A DNA stretch of 64,000 nt, taken from contig PMOL01000005.1 of assembly GCA_003162415.1 (NCBI GenBank), positions 62,001-126,000 on the forward strand, read 5' to 3'. Below are positions 46,325 to 54,732 of the stretch, piece by piece. Position 1 is the first letter of the stretch. Every line of letters starts with the position of its first letter. The notes under the pieces are model-generated. The model searched no databases, was not told the origin of the DNA, and worked only from the letters and a program-made list of their open reading frames with translations. This DNA is from Candidatus Dormiibacterota bacterium (lineage in GTDB: Bacteria; Chloroflexota; Dormibacteria; Aeolococcales; Aeolococcaceae). A program made the translations under genes and the position numbers.

Positions 46325-48247
46325 ATGAGCGTTCGCAGCATGCTAGTGCGAAGCACCGAGAGAAAGACTTGCGGTGTCACCCGGTGGACCGGCATCCTGG
46401 CAATCGCGGCGCTGGCGGTCGTCGCGTGCGGCTCGACGAGCACCTCCACAACCTCCTCGGGCGCGGCGCAGGGCAACGATCTGTTCAACCCGAGCGACTT
46501 CAACGCATCGCACATCTCGTGGCTGTCCGCGAACCAGAACGCGAGCGGCTCGCCGGTGATGGGGGGCACGCTGCAAATCGAGGGGAGTACAGACCTCTCG
46601 GCCGCTGCAGACCCTCAAGGGGAATACGAGACCATCGGCTTCACGCTCGAGCGCGCGTACGCCCGCCAGCTGCTGTCCTATCCGGCATCCACTGACCTCA
46701 CCAAGGCGGAGAGCGTCGTCCCCGACGCAGCGGCGACCATGCCCACGATCAGCTCCGATGGCTTGACGTACAGCTTCACGCTGCGATCGGGGCTGATGTG
46801 GAACACCGCGCCACCGCGGCCGGTGACATCGCAGGACTTCGAGCGCGGCATCTTGCGCAACTGCGATCCGACGCTCGCGCCGAACGGCAACCCCGGTTAC
46901 TACGTCTCCACGATTGCAGGCTTCAAGGCGTTTTGCACTGCATTCGAGAATCAGAGCCCGTCAGAGAGGCCCGCCGCTCGCGCGGCGACCATCAACGCCG
47001 GCATGACCAGCGTGTCCGGCATCAAGACGCCGGACAGCAACACCATTGTCTTCACTCTCACACAGCCGGCCACGGACTTCGACAACATCATCGCGTTGCC
47101 GTTCGCCTCGGCGGCACCTATTGAGTACCTCAAATACACGCCGCTCACCCCTGGCAACGTCCTGTACTCGGATGGTCCATACGCCATCACCACGTATAAC
47201 GTCGGTCACGAGATCATCCTCACCCGGAACGCCGCGTGGACACAGGCCTCCGATTCGATCCGGCACCAGTACGTCGACACGATTGACGTCAAGCTCGACC
47301 TTGCCGGTTCGGCGGCCGCTACCGAGGTGCAGCAGGACCTGGCGGCAGGCACGGCGGACCTCGAGTGGAACACCAACGTCCCTCCCGCGGATATCCACGG
47401 TCTCGAATCTCCAAGCCGGAACCCGCAGCTCGGCGTCTTCCCCGCTCCGGGTACGACCAATCCGTACCTCGTCTTCAATGTCCAGAGCCCGAACAACGGC
47501 GGAGCGCTCGGCAACGTCAAGGTGAGGCAGGCGCTCGAGTACGCCATCGACAAGGTGGCCATCAACAAGATCTACGGTGGCGCGAGCCTTAACGAGCCGC
47601 TCAACCAGGTGATCGCCGCCGGGGCCGAGGGCTACGTTCCCTTCAATGACTACCCGACGCCGAACAATCAGGGCGACCCCGGGAAATGCAAGTCGCTGCT
47701 GAAGGCTGCCGGGTACCCGAATGGGGTCACGCTCAAGGACTACTACCGCAACAGCGGCAATCATCCGGCCGTGTTCCAGGAGGTCCAGGCCGACTTCGCG
47801 AGGTGCGGTGTCACGGTTGTCGGCACTCCGATCGCAACCGGTTACTACGGCTCGTCGGGGATCGGCGTCACCTCGCCGAACGGCCTCAAGACGGGGAATT
47901 GGGATGTCACCGAGCCCGGCTGGGTCCCGGACTGGTTCGGACCGACCAACGGTCGCGCCACCCTTCCCGACATCCTCGACGGCGCGCTCAGCTTCCCCGG
48001 CTCTGACTGGGGTGGTTACGACGATCCGACGGTGGACTCATTGGTGACGCAGGCCGAGTCATCGATGACGCTCTCCGCCGCCGCGGCGCTCTGGCACCAG
48101 GCCGACGAGCAGGTGATGAAGGACGCAGCATTCATCCCCTTCGAGACAACGCTGACACCACTCTTCCGGTCGGCGCGGGTCCATAACGCGATCTTCATCC
48201 CGTTCAGCGAGTACTACGACATCACGCAGGTCTGGCTCTCGAAATGA
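46325..48247 (+). CDS. Extracellular solute-binding lipoprotein, family 5 (OppA/DppA-like)
   Basis: 640 residues from an ATG with GGGAGG upstream. The lipoprotein signal peptide is TGILAIAALAVVACGSTS (lipobox VVAC). Family 5 blocks: AATMPTISSDGLTYSFTLRS, GLMWNTAPPRPVTSQDFERG, NVKVRQALEYAIDKVAINKI and DWGGYDDPTVDSLVTQAESS. It captures peptides or other oligomeric solutes, including some sugars, at the outer membrane face. It is the first gene of a three-gene operon with ATGA overlaps. Confidence 0.9.
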   Translation: MSVRSMLVRSTERKTCGVTRWTGILAIAALAVVACGSTSTSTTSSGAAQGNDLFNPSDFNASHISWLSANQNASGSPVMGGTLQIEGSTDLSAAADPQGEYETIGFTLERAYARQLLSYPASTDLTKAESVVPDAAATMPTISSDGLTYSFTLRSGLMWNTAPPRPVTSQDFERGILRNCDPTLAPNGNPGYYVSTIAGFKAFCTAFENQSPSERPAARAATINAGMTSVSGIKTPDSNTIVFTLTQPATDFDNIIALPFASAAPIEYLKYTPLTPGNVLYSDGPYAITTYNVGHEIILTRNAAWTQASDSIRHQYVDTIDVKLDLAGSAAATEVQQDLAAGTADLEWNTNVPPADIHGLESPSRNPQLGVFPAPGTTNPYLVFNVQSPNNGGALGNVKVRQALEYAIDKVAINKIYGGASLNEPLNQVIAAGAEGYVPFNDYPTPNNQGDPGKCKSLLKAAGYPNGVTLKDYYRNSGNHPAVFQEVQADFARCGVTVVGTPIATGYYGSSGIGVTSPNGLKTGNWDVTEPGWVPDWFGPTNGRATLPDILDGALSFPGSDWGGYDDPTVDSLVTQAESSMTLSAAAALWHQADEQVMKDAAFIPFETTLTPLFRSARVHNAIFIPFSEYYDITQVWLSK

Positions 48248-49221
48248 GCCTGTCGGCGATTGACGTCGCCTCCCCCGAGTCCCCGCTCGAGGAACGCGCG
48301 GCCGGCGGGATCGAAGCGCGCAGCCCACTGCGGCTCGTCCTCGCGCGGCTGCGCACCGACCGCGTGGCGATTGCGTCGGTCGTGGTGATCCTGCTCATCG
48401 TGGCCCTCGCGATCGCGGCTCCGTTGATCGCGGGCATCACCGGGCACGGTCCCACCGACACCAACGTCGATGGCGGCACGGACGCGAACGGCCAGCCACT
48501 GCCGCCGGGCAGTGCGGGCTACCTGTTGGGCACGGACAACCTCGGCCGCGACATCCTCGTGCGGATTGCGTACGGGGCGCGCATCTCGCTGCTGGTCGGC
48601 GTGCTCGCAACTGCGATCGCGGCGGTCGTCGGCGTCGTGATCGGTCTGGTCGCCGGGTATTTCGGTGGCTGGCTCGACAGCATCCTCGCCCGCGTCATGG
48701 ACGTGGTGCTCTCGTTTCCGTACGTGCTGTTCGCCATCGTTCTGGTCTCCGTCTTCGGCCCCAGCCTCCCACTGACGATCCTGGTCATCGCCTTCTTCTC
48801 GTTCGCGGCCATCGGGAGGATCGTTCGTGGCCAGGCGCTGTCGCAGCGTGAGAAGGAGTACGTGGAGGCCGCGCACTCACTGGGCGCCGGCAACCTGCGC
48901 ATCATGTTCGTGGACATCCTTCCCAACCTGGTGGCACCGGTCATCGTGCTTGCCACGCTGCTCATTCCAGCGGCGATCATCTTCGAGGCGACGCTGTCAT
49001 TCCTCGGTCTCGGCGTCGTGCCACCAACCCCCTCGTGGGGGAACATGCTGTCCGATGCGGAGGGCGTCGGTTTCCAGGCGTGGTGGTTCTACATCTTCCC
49101 AATGCTCTTCCTGCTGGCCACGACACTCGCGTTCAACCTGCTCGGCGACGCGATACGTGACGCACTGGATCCACGAACCGAGCGCATCTTCGCCGGCCGT
49201 CGGAAGAAGAAGAACGCATGA
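48244..49221 (+). CDS. ABC transporter permease, OppC/DppC-like
   Basis: 325 residues. A cytoplasmic N terminus leads to a first helix (VAIASVVVILLIVALAIAAP), a periplasmic loop with YLLGTDNLGRDILVRIAYGA (OppC signature), and a further five membrane helices. The EAA loop REKEYVEAAHSLGAGNLRIM contacts the ATPase. It starts within the oppA stop (ATGA) and ends within the start of the next gene. Gene order A-C-B is less usual than A-B-C. Confidence 0.92.
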   Translation: MSLSAIDVASPESPLEERAAGGIEARSPLRLVLARLRTDRVAIASVVVILLIVALAIAAPLIAGITGHGPTDTNVDGGTDANGQPLPPGSAGYLLGTDNLGRDILVRIAYGARISLLVGVLATAIAAVVGVVIGLVAGYFGGWLDSILARVMDVVLSFPYVLFAIVLVSVFGPSLPLTILVIAFFSFAAIGRIVRGQALSQREKEYVEAAHSLGAGNLRIMFVDILPNLVAPVIVLATLLIPAAIIFEATLSFLGLGVVPPTPSWGNMLSDAEGVGFQAWWFYIFPMLFLLATTLAFNLLGDAIRDALDPRTERIFAGRRKKKNA

Positions 49222-50195
49222 TCCGCTTCCTCATCCGTCGGATCATCCTGGGCTTGATCACGCTGTGGGTGATCATCACGTTGGTGTTCATTCTGTACTA
49301 CGCGCGCCCGGGTGTCGACCCGGCACGAGAGCTCGCCGGACGCGCGGTGACGCCGGCGCTGCTCGCCAATATCAACAAGGAGTACGGGTTCGATCAACCG
49401 GTGATCATCCAGTACTGGCATTACCTCGAGCGCCTGATACCGATTCCCGGGCACTTCAACCTGGGCACGTCGAACACCAACCGGCTGCCGGTGACCACGA
49501 TCATCGCGCAGGCCGTGCCGATCGATCTCTCGCTTGCCGCGGGAGCAGCGATCCTCTGGACAGTGCTCGGGATCGGTGTTGGTGTGCTCGCTGCACGACG
49601 GCCACGAAGCCTCATGGACCGGGGCGCGACGGTGTTTGTCCTCACCGGAGTCTCCATGCCCGTCTTTATCCTCGGCCTGCTGCTTCTCTATGTCCTGTAC
49701 TACCTGCTGACGATTCACGGCATTGCGATCTTTCCGAAACCGGGCAGCTGGACTCCGATCACCACGAATCCGCTGGAGTGGGCACACGACCTGATCCTGC
49801 CGTGGATCACGGTCGCCCTCGTCATTGCCGCGACCTACTCGCGGCTCACGCGGAGCTCGCTGCTCGAGACCCTGGGAGAGGACTACATCAGGACGGCCCG
49901 CGCCAAGGGGTTGAGCGAACGCCGCGTCGTCTATCGCCACGCCTTGCGCAGCTCGCTCACACCCATCGTGACCCAATTCGGCATCGACCTCGCGGGCGTG
50001 ATGGGGGGCGCAATCGTCACCGAAAGTATCTTCGGGTTGCCCGGACTTGGACTCGCAGTGGTTCAGGCCATCCAGGTCCAGAACCTTCCCGTTGTGATCG
50101 GGATCGTCCTCGTCTCGGCCTTCTTTGTGGTGGCTGCGAATATCGTCGTCGATGCCTTGTACGCGGTCCTCGATCCGCGTGTGCGGGTCAGCTAA
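49218..50195 (+). CDS. ABC transporter permease, OppB/DppB-like
   Basis: 325 residues: N-terminal helix FLIRRIILGLITLWVIITLV, a periplasmic region with NINKEYGFDQPVIIQYWHYL and five further helices. The EAA loop is GEDYIRTARAKGLSERRVVY. It completes a permease pair with the preceding gene. The two ATPases (OppD/OppF) that normally complete the transporter are absent from this locus; the operon ends here, facing a convergent gene. Confidence 0.92.
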   Translation: MIRFLIRRIILGLITLWVIITLVFILYYARPGVDPARELAGRAVTPALLANINKEYGFDQPVIIQYWHYLERLIPIPGHFNLGTSNTNRLPVTTIIAQAVPIDLSLAAGAAILWTVLGIGVGVLAARRPRSLMDRGATVFVLTGVSMPVFILGLLLLYVLYYLLTIHGIAIFPKPGSWTPITTNPLEWAHDLILPWITVALVIAATYSRLTRSSLLETLGEDYIRTARAKGLSERRVVYRHALRSSLTPIVTQFGIDLAGVMGGAIVTESIFGLPGLGLAVVQAIQVQNLPVVIGIVLVSAFFVVAANIVVDALYAVLDPRVRVS

Positions 50196-50214
50196 GGCCT
50201 GCTCCGAACGCCCG

Positions 50215-50691
50215 CTACCTCGCCCGCCTCTTCGCCGCGGCTTTGGACCGCGAAATCTCCGCCTGATAACGGGCCAGTTCGGCGTCGAAGCCTTCCAACC
50301 CGAATCCCTCACAACGCGATCGCGCATCTCGGAGCGTGAGCACTCCGATCGCGACGTTACGAGCCAGTTTCCTGCCGTCAGCTGCTTCGTGCTCCTTGCT
50401 GTCCGCGGCCAGAGCGGCGAGGGGTTGACTGAGGGGGGATCGTCCCTGTGCCTTCCGCTCCGTCTCGACGGCGTGCACGGCCGGCCCCACCAATTCCACA
50501 AAGTAGGAGGCTCGGTCGTCGCTGACATGGAGCTCGAGTTTCACGCCTTGCGCATGCAGGAACGTGAGGTCCGCGAGTGTGTCTGGGAAGTGGTCAGCTG
50601 CGATCTCCAGCAGCCGGCGCCACGGGCGCGCCGATGACTCATACCGGACGATGGTGTTGACCAGTCTCACGATGCGTTCAGTATCCTGCAC
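50215..50691 (-). CDS. Hypothetical protein
   Basis: 158 residues from a GTG (MQDTERIVRLVNTIVRYESS). The N-terminal part (RRLLEIAADHFPDTLADLTF, LELHVSDDRASYFVELVGPA) is a plausible alpha/beta fold; the C terminus is basic and helical (YQAEISRSKAAAKRRAR). No motif or membrane segment is seen. It is convergent with the permease operon. No family recognised. Confidence 0.6.
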   Translation of the reverse strand: MQDTERIVRLVNTIVRYESSARPWRRLLEIAADHFPDTLADLTFLHAQGVKLELHVSDDRASYFVELVGPAVHAVETERKAQGRSPLSQPLAALAADSKEHEAADGRKLARNVAIGVLTLRDARSRCEGFGLEGFDAELARYQAEISRSKAAAKRRAR

Positions 50692-50871
50692 CGGCGGGTC
50701 TCTTTAGCCAGCGCCATCACCGGCCGCAGTGCGGCGTCGTATCCCGCATCCTCGGCGCGTTGGTGTGCGCGCCGGTCGCGTTCGCATTCGCGAACGCAGG
50801 GCCAGTGCCCATGTACTTGACCGGCTTGTCCATCGCCGAAGGGTACTGGCGCGTCTCAGCCGGCGTATCGC

Positions 50872-51501
50872 CTATCCGTAGGTGGGATGTTGCGGCCACC
50901 CGGGCGGCGAATCTTCCCAGTCCTCCTGGCGCCCGTACGGAGCAAGGTCGAGGATGTTGTTGACGAACAGCAGCCGGTCCACCCCGCGGGCTGTGGTGCT
51001 GTAGGTTCGGTAGACCTCTTCGCCATCGCGAAGGAACACGCTGAGCATGAAGCCGTCATCGGCGCCGCAGTCGTTCGCGAAACTCGTGCCGTGGGAGGAA
51101 ACGAACGGTAGGGTCCAGCGCTTCCGATCCGCGTAAGCCTGAATCTGCGCGAGCGGCATGTTGGACACGGTCGCCCACGCAACGCCATTGGCGGCCAGCG
51201 TGGGCAGGGCGGCTACGTTGTTGGTGAAATGGGTGCAGCCCGGGCAGTACTCATCGGGCCCGCGGTCCATGAACTGGTAGACGATCAACTGCTGTTGCGC
51301 AGCGAAGAGGTCGAGCAGGCGCTTCGGGCCGTCGGGAGTGTCGAACATGTACCTGGCGTTGTCGAACCTGACCATCGGCAGGCGACGGCGACGCGCGGCG
51401 ATGGCGTCGAGGGAGCGCGTGGCCTCCTTCTCCGCCGTGAGCAACCCGTCGCGCTCCTCCTGCCACTTCTCGGCAGAAACGATCTCCGGCATGCTGGGCA
51501 C
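50872..51501 (-). CDS. DUF899 thioredoxin-like protein
   Basis: 209 residues from a GTG (MPSMPEIVSAEKWQEERDGL) with AGGAGG 5 nt upstream. DUF899 pattern: LFAAQQQLIVYQFMDRGPDE, YCPGCTHFTNNVAALPTLAA, and the terminal block FVNNILDLAPYGRQEDWEDS. The CxxC is at thioredoxin-like position, but the family's activity is unknown. A 3' fragment of a second copy lies at 41783-41890. It is divergent from the sugar operon. Confidence 0.9.
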   Translation of the reverse strand: MPSMPEIVSAEKWQEERDGLLTAEKEATRSLDAIAARRRRLPMVRFDNARYMFDTPDGPKRLLDLFAAQQQLIVYQFMDRGPDEYCPGCTHFTNNVAALPTLAANGVAWATVSNMPLAQIQAYADRKRWTLPFVSSHGTSFANDCGADDGFMLSVFLRDGEEVYRTYSTTARGVDRLLFVNNILDLAPYGRQEDWEDSPPGWPQHPTYG

Positions 51502-51625
51502 GGCAACCTCCTTATCAGGCGCGTCGATCCGTGGAAACGACAAGCCTTCCGCGGCTGTCGGTGGTCCCGAAGGCACCTTACTGCGGTGGGACGGGAAAGC
51601 AGTTCAGGATTTCAGGCGCCCGTGA

Positions 51626-51660
51626 GTGAGCATCTGCCCACGTGCTTGTCATTTGCTCAC
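51626..51660. promoter_or_regulatory. Inverted repeat at the sugar-operon promoter
   Basis: GTGAGCA (51626-51632) and TGCTCAC (51654-51660) form a perfect 7-bp inverted repeat with a 21-nt spacer. It spans the proposed -35 of the operon promoter, so a repressor bound here would block transcription. The SorC-type regulator encoded in the operon is the obvious candidate. Confidence 0.5.
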
Positions 51661-51674
51661 CTTGCCGCTACTCT
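51646..51674 (+). promoter_or_regulatory. Putative promoter of the sugar-catabolic operon
   Basis: TTGTCA (51646-51651) and TACTCT (51669-51674) are separated by 17 bp. The predicted transcript start is near 51681, upstream of a short leader ORF and the aldolase gene, and no other promoter-like sequence was noticed between here and the first gene. Confidence 0.45.
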
Positions 51675-51693
51675 GGCTTCTCGAGATCGAGTT

Positions 51694-51729
51694 ATGGGAG
51701 ATTTGATGTCCGAGCTTGGCGGCCAGTAG
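51694..51729 (+). CDS. 11-codon leader ORF
   Basis: ATG at 51694 encodes MGDLMSELGGQ and stops at TAG 51727-51729, directly abutting the ATG of the aldolase gene (51730). The aldolase has no good ribosome site of its own, so it may be translated by reinitiation after this leader. Product role as a peptide is unlikely. Confidence 0.4.
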   Translation: MGDLMSELGGQ

Positions 51730-52650
51730 ATGCCGCTCGTCCCGCTGCAGCGAATCCTGGGGAAGGCCCGGTCTGACGGTTACGCCGTCGGGTACTTCGA
51801 GGCGTGGGACGCGTGCTCGCTCGAGGCGGTGCTCACCGCCGCCGAGGAGGAGGCCGCACCGGTGGTTCTCGGTTTCGGCGCAATGATGGTGGACGGGACT
51901 TGGCTTGACGGCGGCGGTATCGAGGTCCTCGGCGCGATCGGACGCAGCTACGCGGAGAAAAGTGCCGTTGACGTCGCCCTACTGTTCAACGAGGCCCACA
52001 GCCTCGAGCAGGCCAGGCATGGCATCGACGCGGGCTTCAACGCGGTGATGATCGACACGCATTCCTGGCAAACGGACGACGCCATCGTCGCGGTGAAGGA
52101 GCTCTGCCGGGTGGCGCACCAGTCGGGCGTGGCCGTTGAGGGCGAGCTCGGCAGTCCGGCGGAAGCCACGGCGTCAGGCGTGGATCACAGCCACGCCAGT
52201 CTCACCGATCCGGACGAAGCAGCGCGCTTCGTCGAGAGGACCGCTGTCGACTGTCTGGCAGTTTCGGTCGGGAATGTCCACATCATGATGGACCGGGAAG
52301 CGTCCATCGACATGGAGCGGCTGCGATCGATCCACCAGCGCGTCGACGTGCCCCTGGTCATCCACGGCGGGACGAGCTTCCCGCCGGCTGCGGTGGTGCA
52401 GGCGATCGCGCTCGGGGTCGCCAAGTTCAATGTCGGTACCGTCCTCAAGCACGCCTTCTGGGACGGCCTCGAATCGTCTGTCCGCTCGGTTGGTACGAAC
52501 CCGGAGGTGCACCAGCTTCTCGGCTCCCATAAGGAGTCCGATGTGATGGGCGTCGCACAGCAACGGATGACTACCAAGGTTCGCTCACTCATACGGCAGT
52601 ACGGGGGAAGCGGGCGCCATGTGGTCGCGGCGGAGCTGAGCGCCCGATGA
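51730..52650 (+). CDS. Class II fructose-bisphosphate-aldolase-family protein, diverged
   Basis: 306 residues. Fold blocks: VPLQRILGKARSDGYAVGYF, GFNAVMIDTHS, VEGELGSPAEA, VPLVIHGGTSFPPAAVVQAI and GVAKFNVGTVLKHAFWDGL, matching KbaY/GatY/FbaA TIM barrels. The usual HLDHG segment carrying the catalytic Asp and first zinc His reads LFNEAHS, so activity or substrate may differ. First gene of the operon; its stop overlaps the E1 alpha start (ATGA). It may cleave a ketose phosphate or be a non-canonical aldolase. Confidence 0.85.
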   Translation: MPLVPLQRILGKARSDGYAVGYFEAWDACSLEAVLTAAEEEAAPVVLGFGAMMVDGTWLDGGGIEVLGAIGRSYAEKSAVDVALLFNEAHSLEQARHGIDAGFNAVMIDTHSWQTDDAIVAVKELCRVAHQSGVAVEGELGSPAEATASGVDHSHASLTDPDEAARFVERTAVDCLAVSVGNVHIMMDREASIDMERLRSIHQRVDVPLVIHGGTSFPPAAVVQAIALGVAKFNVGTVLKHAFWDGLESSVRSVGTNPEVHQLLGSHKESDVMGVAQQRMTTKVRSLIRQYGGSGRHVVAAELSAR

Positions 52651-53681
52651 GCGACGGCGCACGCGCTGGTAGGGCGGAGCTAGATTCGGCCCAGCTCACG
52701 GCCGACGTCGACGCGACCCACGAGCTCGACCTCTATCGCCGGATGCAATTGATCCGGCGCTTCGAAGAGCGGGTCTATCTTCTGTACCTGCAGGGCGAGA
52801 TCCCGGGGACGCTGCACCAGTCCCAGGGCCAGGAGGCGGTTGCGGTCGGCGTCTGCGACGTGCTTCGACGGACGGACTGGATCACCTCGACGCATCGACC
52901 ACACGGTCACGCACTGGCAAAGGGCGTCGACCTTCGCGCGGCGATGGCTGAGCTCTTTGGCAAGGCGACCGGCTGCTGCGGCGGCAAGGGCGGCTCGATG
53001 CATCTCGGCGACCCGTCGGTCGGCATGCTCCCGGCGATCGCGATCGTCGGGGGAGGCAACACGGTGGTCACCGGTCTTGGACTGGCATTCAAGCTGACGC
53101 GCACGGACCAGGTGGCCGTGTGCTTCTTTGGTGAGGGCGCGAGCAACGAAGGTGCATTTCACGAGGGTCTGAACTTCGCAGCGGTCCAACATCTCCCGAT
53201 CGTGTTCGCCTGCGAGAACAATCTATACGGCGCGTCCACGCCATTCCACCAAGTGAGCCTCGTTCCAGATGTCGCGAGCCGCGCTGGGGCGTACGGCGTG
53301 CGGGGGGAAATCGTTGACGGGATGGACGTGCTCGCCGTGCGCGAGTCAGCGGGACGCGCAGTGGTGGAGGCGCGCGCAGGAGTCGGCCCGGTCCTTCTCG
53401 AGTGCAAGACCTATCGATTCGCCGGCCACAGCCGCGGTGACGTCAAGGGCTATCGCAGCCGCGAGGAGGAGGCTGAGTGGACGGCGCGCGATCCGATCGT
53501 TCGTCTCCGCGAACGCCTCGCGGTGACCCTGGACGAAAGAGTCCTCGATGCGACGGACGCGCAGGTCGAAGCGGCGCTGGATGACGCCATCGAGTTCGCG
53601 CGACAGTCGCCGCTCCCGCGAGCCGAAGACGCGTTGACCGGCGCGTACGCGACCGTGATCGGCATGGAGTCAACGTCGTGA
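52647..53681 (+). CDS. TPP-dependent 2-oxoacid/acetoin dehydrogenase E1, alpha subunit
   Basis: 344 residues. YRRMQLIRRFEERVYLLYLQ, RPHGHALAKGVDLRAAMAEL, GGKGGSMHL and the TPP-binding stretch from FGEGASNEGAFHEGLNFAAV to CENNLYGAS (residues about 161-196) identify an E1 alpha chain. The usual GDG reads GEG, a common variant. With the beta chain it decarboxylates a 2-oxoacid or cleaves acetoin and passes the unit to a lipoyl arm. Overlaps its neighbours by 4 nt on both sides. Confidence 0.92.
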   Translation: MSDGARAGRAELDSAQLTADVDATHELDLYRRMQLIRRFEERVYLLYLQGEIPGTLHQSQGQEAVAVGVCDVLRRTDWITSTHRPHGHALAKGVDLRAAMAELFGKATGCCGGKGGSMHLGDPSVGMLPAIAIVGGGNTVVTGLGLAFKLTRTDQVAVCFFGEGASNEGAFHEGLNFAAVQHLPIVFACENNLYGASTPFHQVSLVPDVASRAGAYGVRGEIVDGMDVLAVRESAGRAVVEARAGVGPVLLECKTYRFAGHSRGDVKGYRSREEEAEWTARDPIVRLRERLAVTLDERVLDATDAQVEAALDDAIEFARQSPLPRAEDALTGAYATVIGMESTS

Positions 53682-54724
53682 CCGCGTCTGCCGCGTCCGC
53701 CGTGGGCGAACGCCGGCTCACGATTGCCGAGGCGTTGCGCGAGGCAATCGCCGAGGAGATGCGCCACGACGAGAAGGTCTTTCTGATCGGTGAAGACATC
53801 GGCGTCCCCGGAGGGTTCGGAGGTGCGTTTGGTGTCTATCTCGGCCTGACCGAGGCATTCGGTCATGAGCGCATCATCGACACCCCGATCAGTGAGAAGG
53901 CGCTTGCCGGTGCCGCGGTCGGCGCTGCGCTGATGGGGATGCGACCGATCGCGGACCTGCAGTACGCCGACTTCCTCTTCGAGTGCATGGACGAGCTGGT
54001 CAACCAGGCAGCGAAGATGCGGTACATGTCGAACGGGCAGTTGAGCGTCCCGATGGTCCTGCGCTGTCCGGTCGGCACGGCAAACCGAGGAGCGCAACAC
54101 GGTCAGTGCCCGGAGAGCTACTTCGTGCACGTGCCCGGCCTTAAAGTCGTCTGCGTTTCCGACGCATATCACGCGAAGGGTCTGCTGAAGAGCGCGGTGC
54201 GCGACGATGACCCCGTGCTCTTCTTCGAGCACAAGTTGCTCTACGGCAGCAAAGGGCGCGAACAGGCCGGCGGCATGGATCTGACCGCGCACGTGCCCGA
54301 GGAGGAGTACTTCTTTCCCATCGGCAAAGCGGTGGTGAAGCGCGAGGGCACGTCGGTCAGCGTGGTGGCAACGCACATGAGCCTCTACCGTTCGCTCGCG
54401 GTCGCCGAGGAACTCGCCCAGGACGGCATCGAATGCGAGGTGATCGATCCCCTGACGTTGCTCCCCTTCGACGAGGAGACTATCTTCACGTCAGTCAGGA
54501 AGACCGGCCGTCTGGTGATTGCCCACGAGGACACCCTGACCGGAGGCTGGGGAGCCGAACTCGCCGCCAGGGTCGCTGAGGAGTGCCTTTTCTCGCTGGA
54601 AGCGCCGATCAGGCGGGTAGCAAGCCATGACGTCCCACTGCCGGTCGCGCCGGTGATGGAGCAGGCCGTGGTGCCGTCGCAGGCGCGGATCAAGGCAGCG
54701 ATCCAAAGTTGCTGCGAAGGCTGA
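53678..54724 (+). CDS. TPP-dependent dehydrogenase E1, beta subunit
   Basis: 348 residues from a GTG overlapping the E1 alpha stop. ALREAIAEEMRHDEKVFLIG, GEDIGVPGGFGGAFG, DTPISEKALAGAAVGAALMG, RPIADLQYADFLFECMDELV and RCPVGTANRGAQHGQCPESY, then the transketolase C-terminal domain (ECEVIDPLTLLPFDEETI). PDH/acetoin-type beta chain. The partner genes suggest a lipoate-linked oxidation whose substrate is produced by the aldolases of the operon. Confidence 0.92.
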   Translation: MTASAASAVGERRLTIAEALREAIAEEMRHDEKVFLIGEDIGVPGGFGGAFGVYLGLTEAFGHERIIDTPISEKALAGAAVGAALMGMRPIADLQYADFLFECMDELVNQAAKMRYMSNGQLSVPMVLRCPVGTANRGAQHGQCPESYFVHVPGLKVVCVSDAYHAKGLLKSAVRDDDPVLFFEHKLLYGSKGREQAGGMDLTAHVPEEEYFFPIGKAVVKREGTSVSVVATHMSLYRSLAVAEELAQDGIECEVIDPLTLLPFDEETIFTSVRKTGRLVIAHEDTLTGGWGAELAARVAEECLFSLEAPIRRVASHDVPLPVAPVMEQAVVPSQARIKAAIQSCCEG

Positions 54725-54732
54725 CCAGAACT

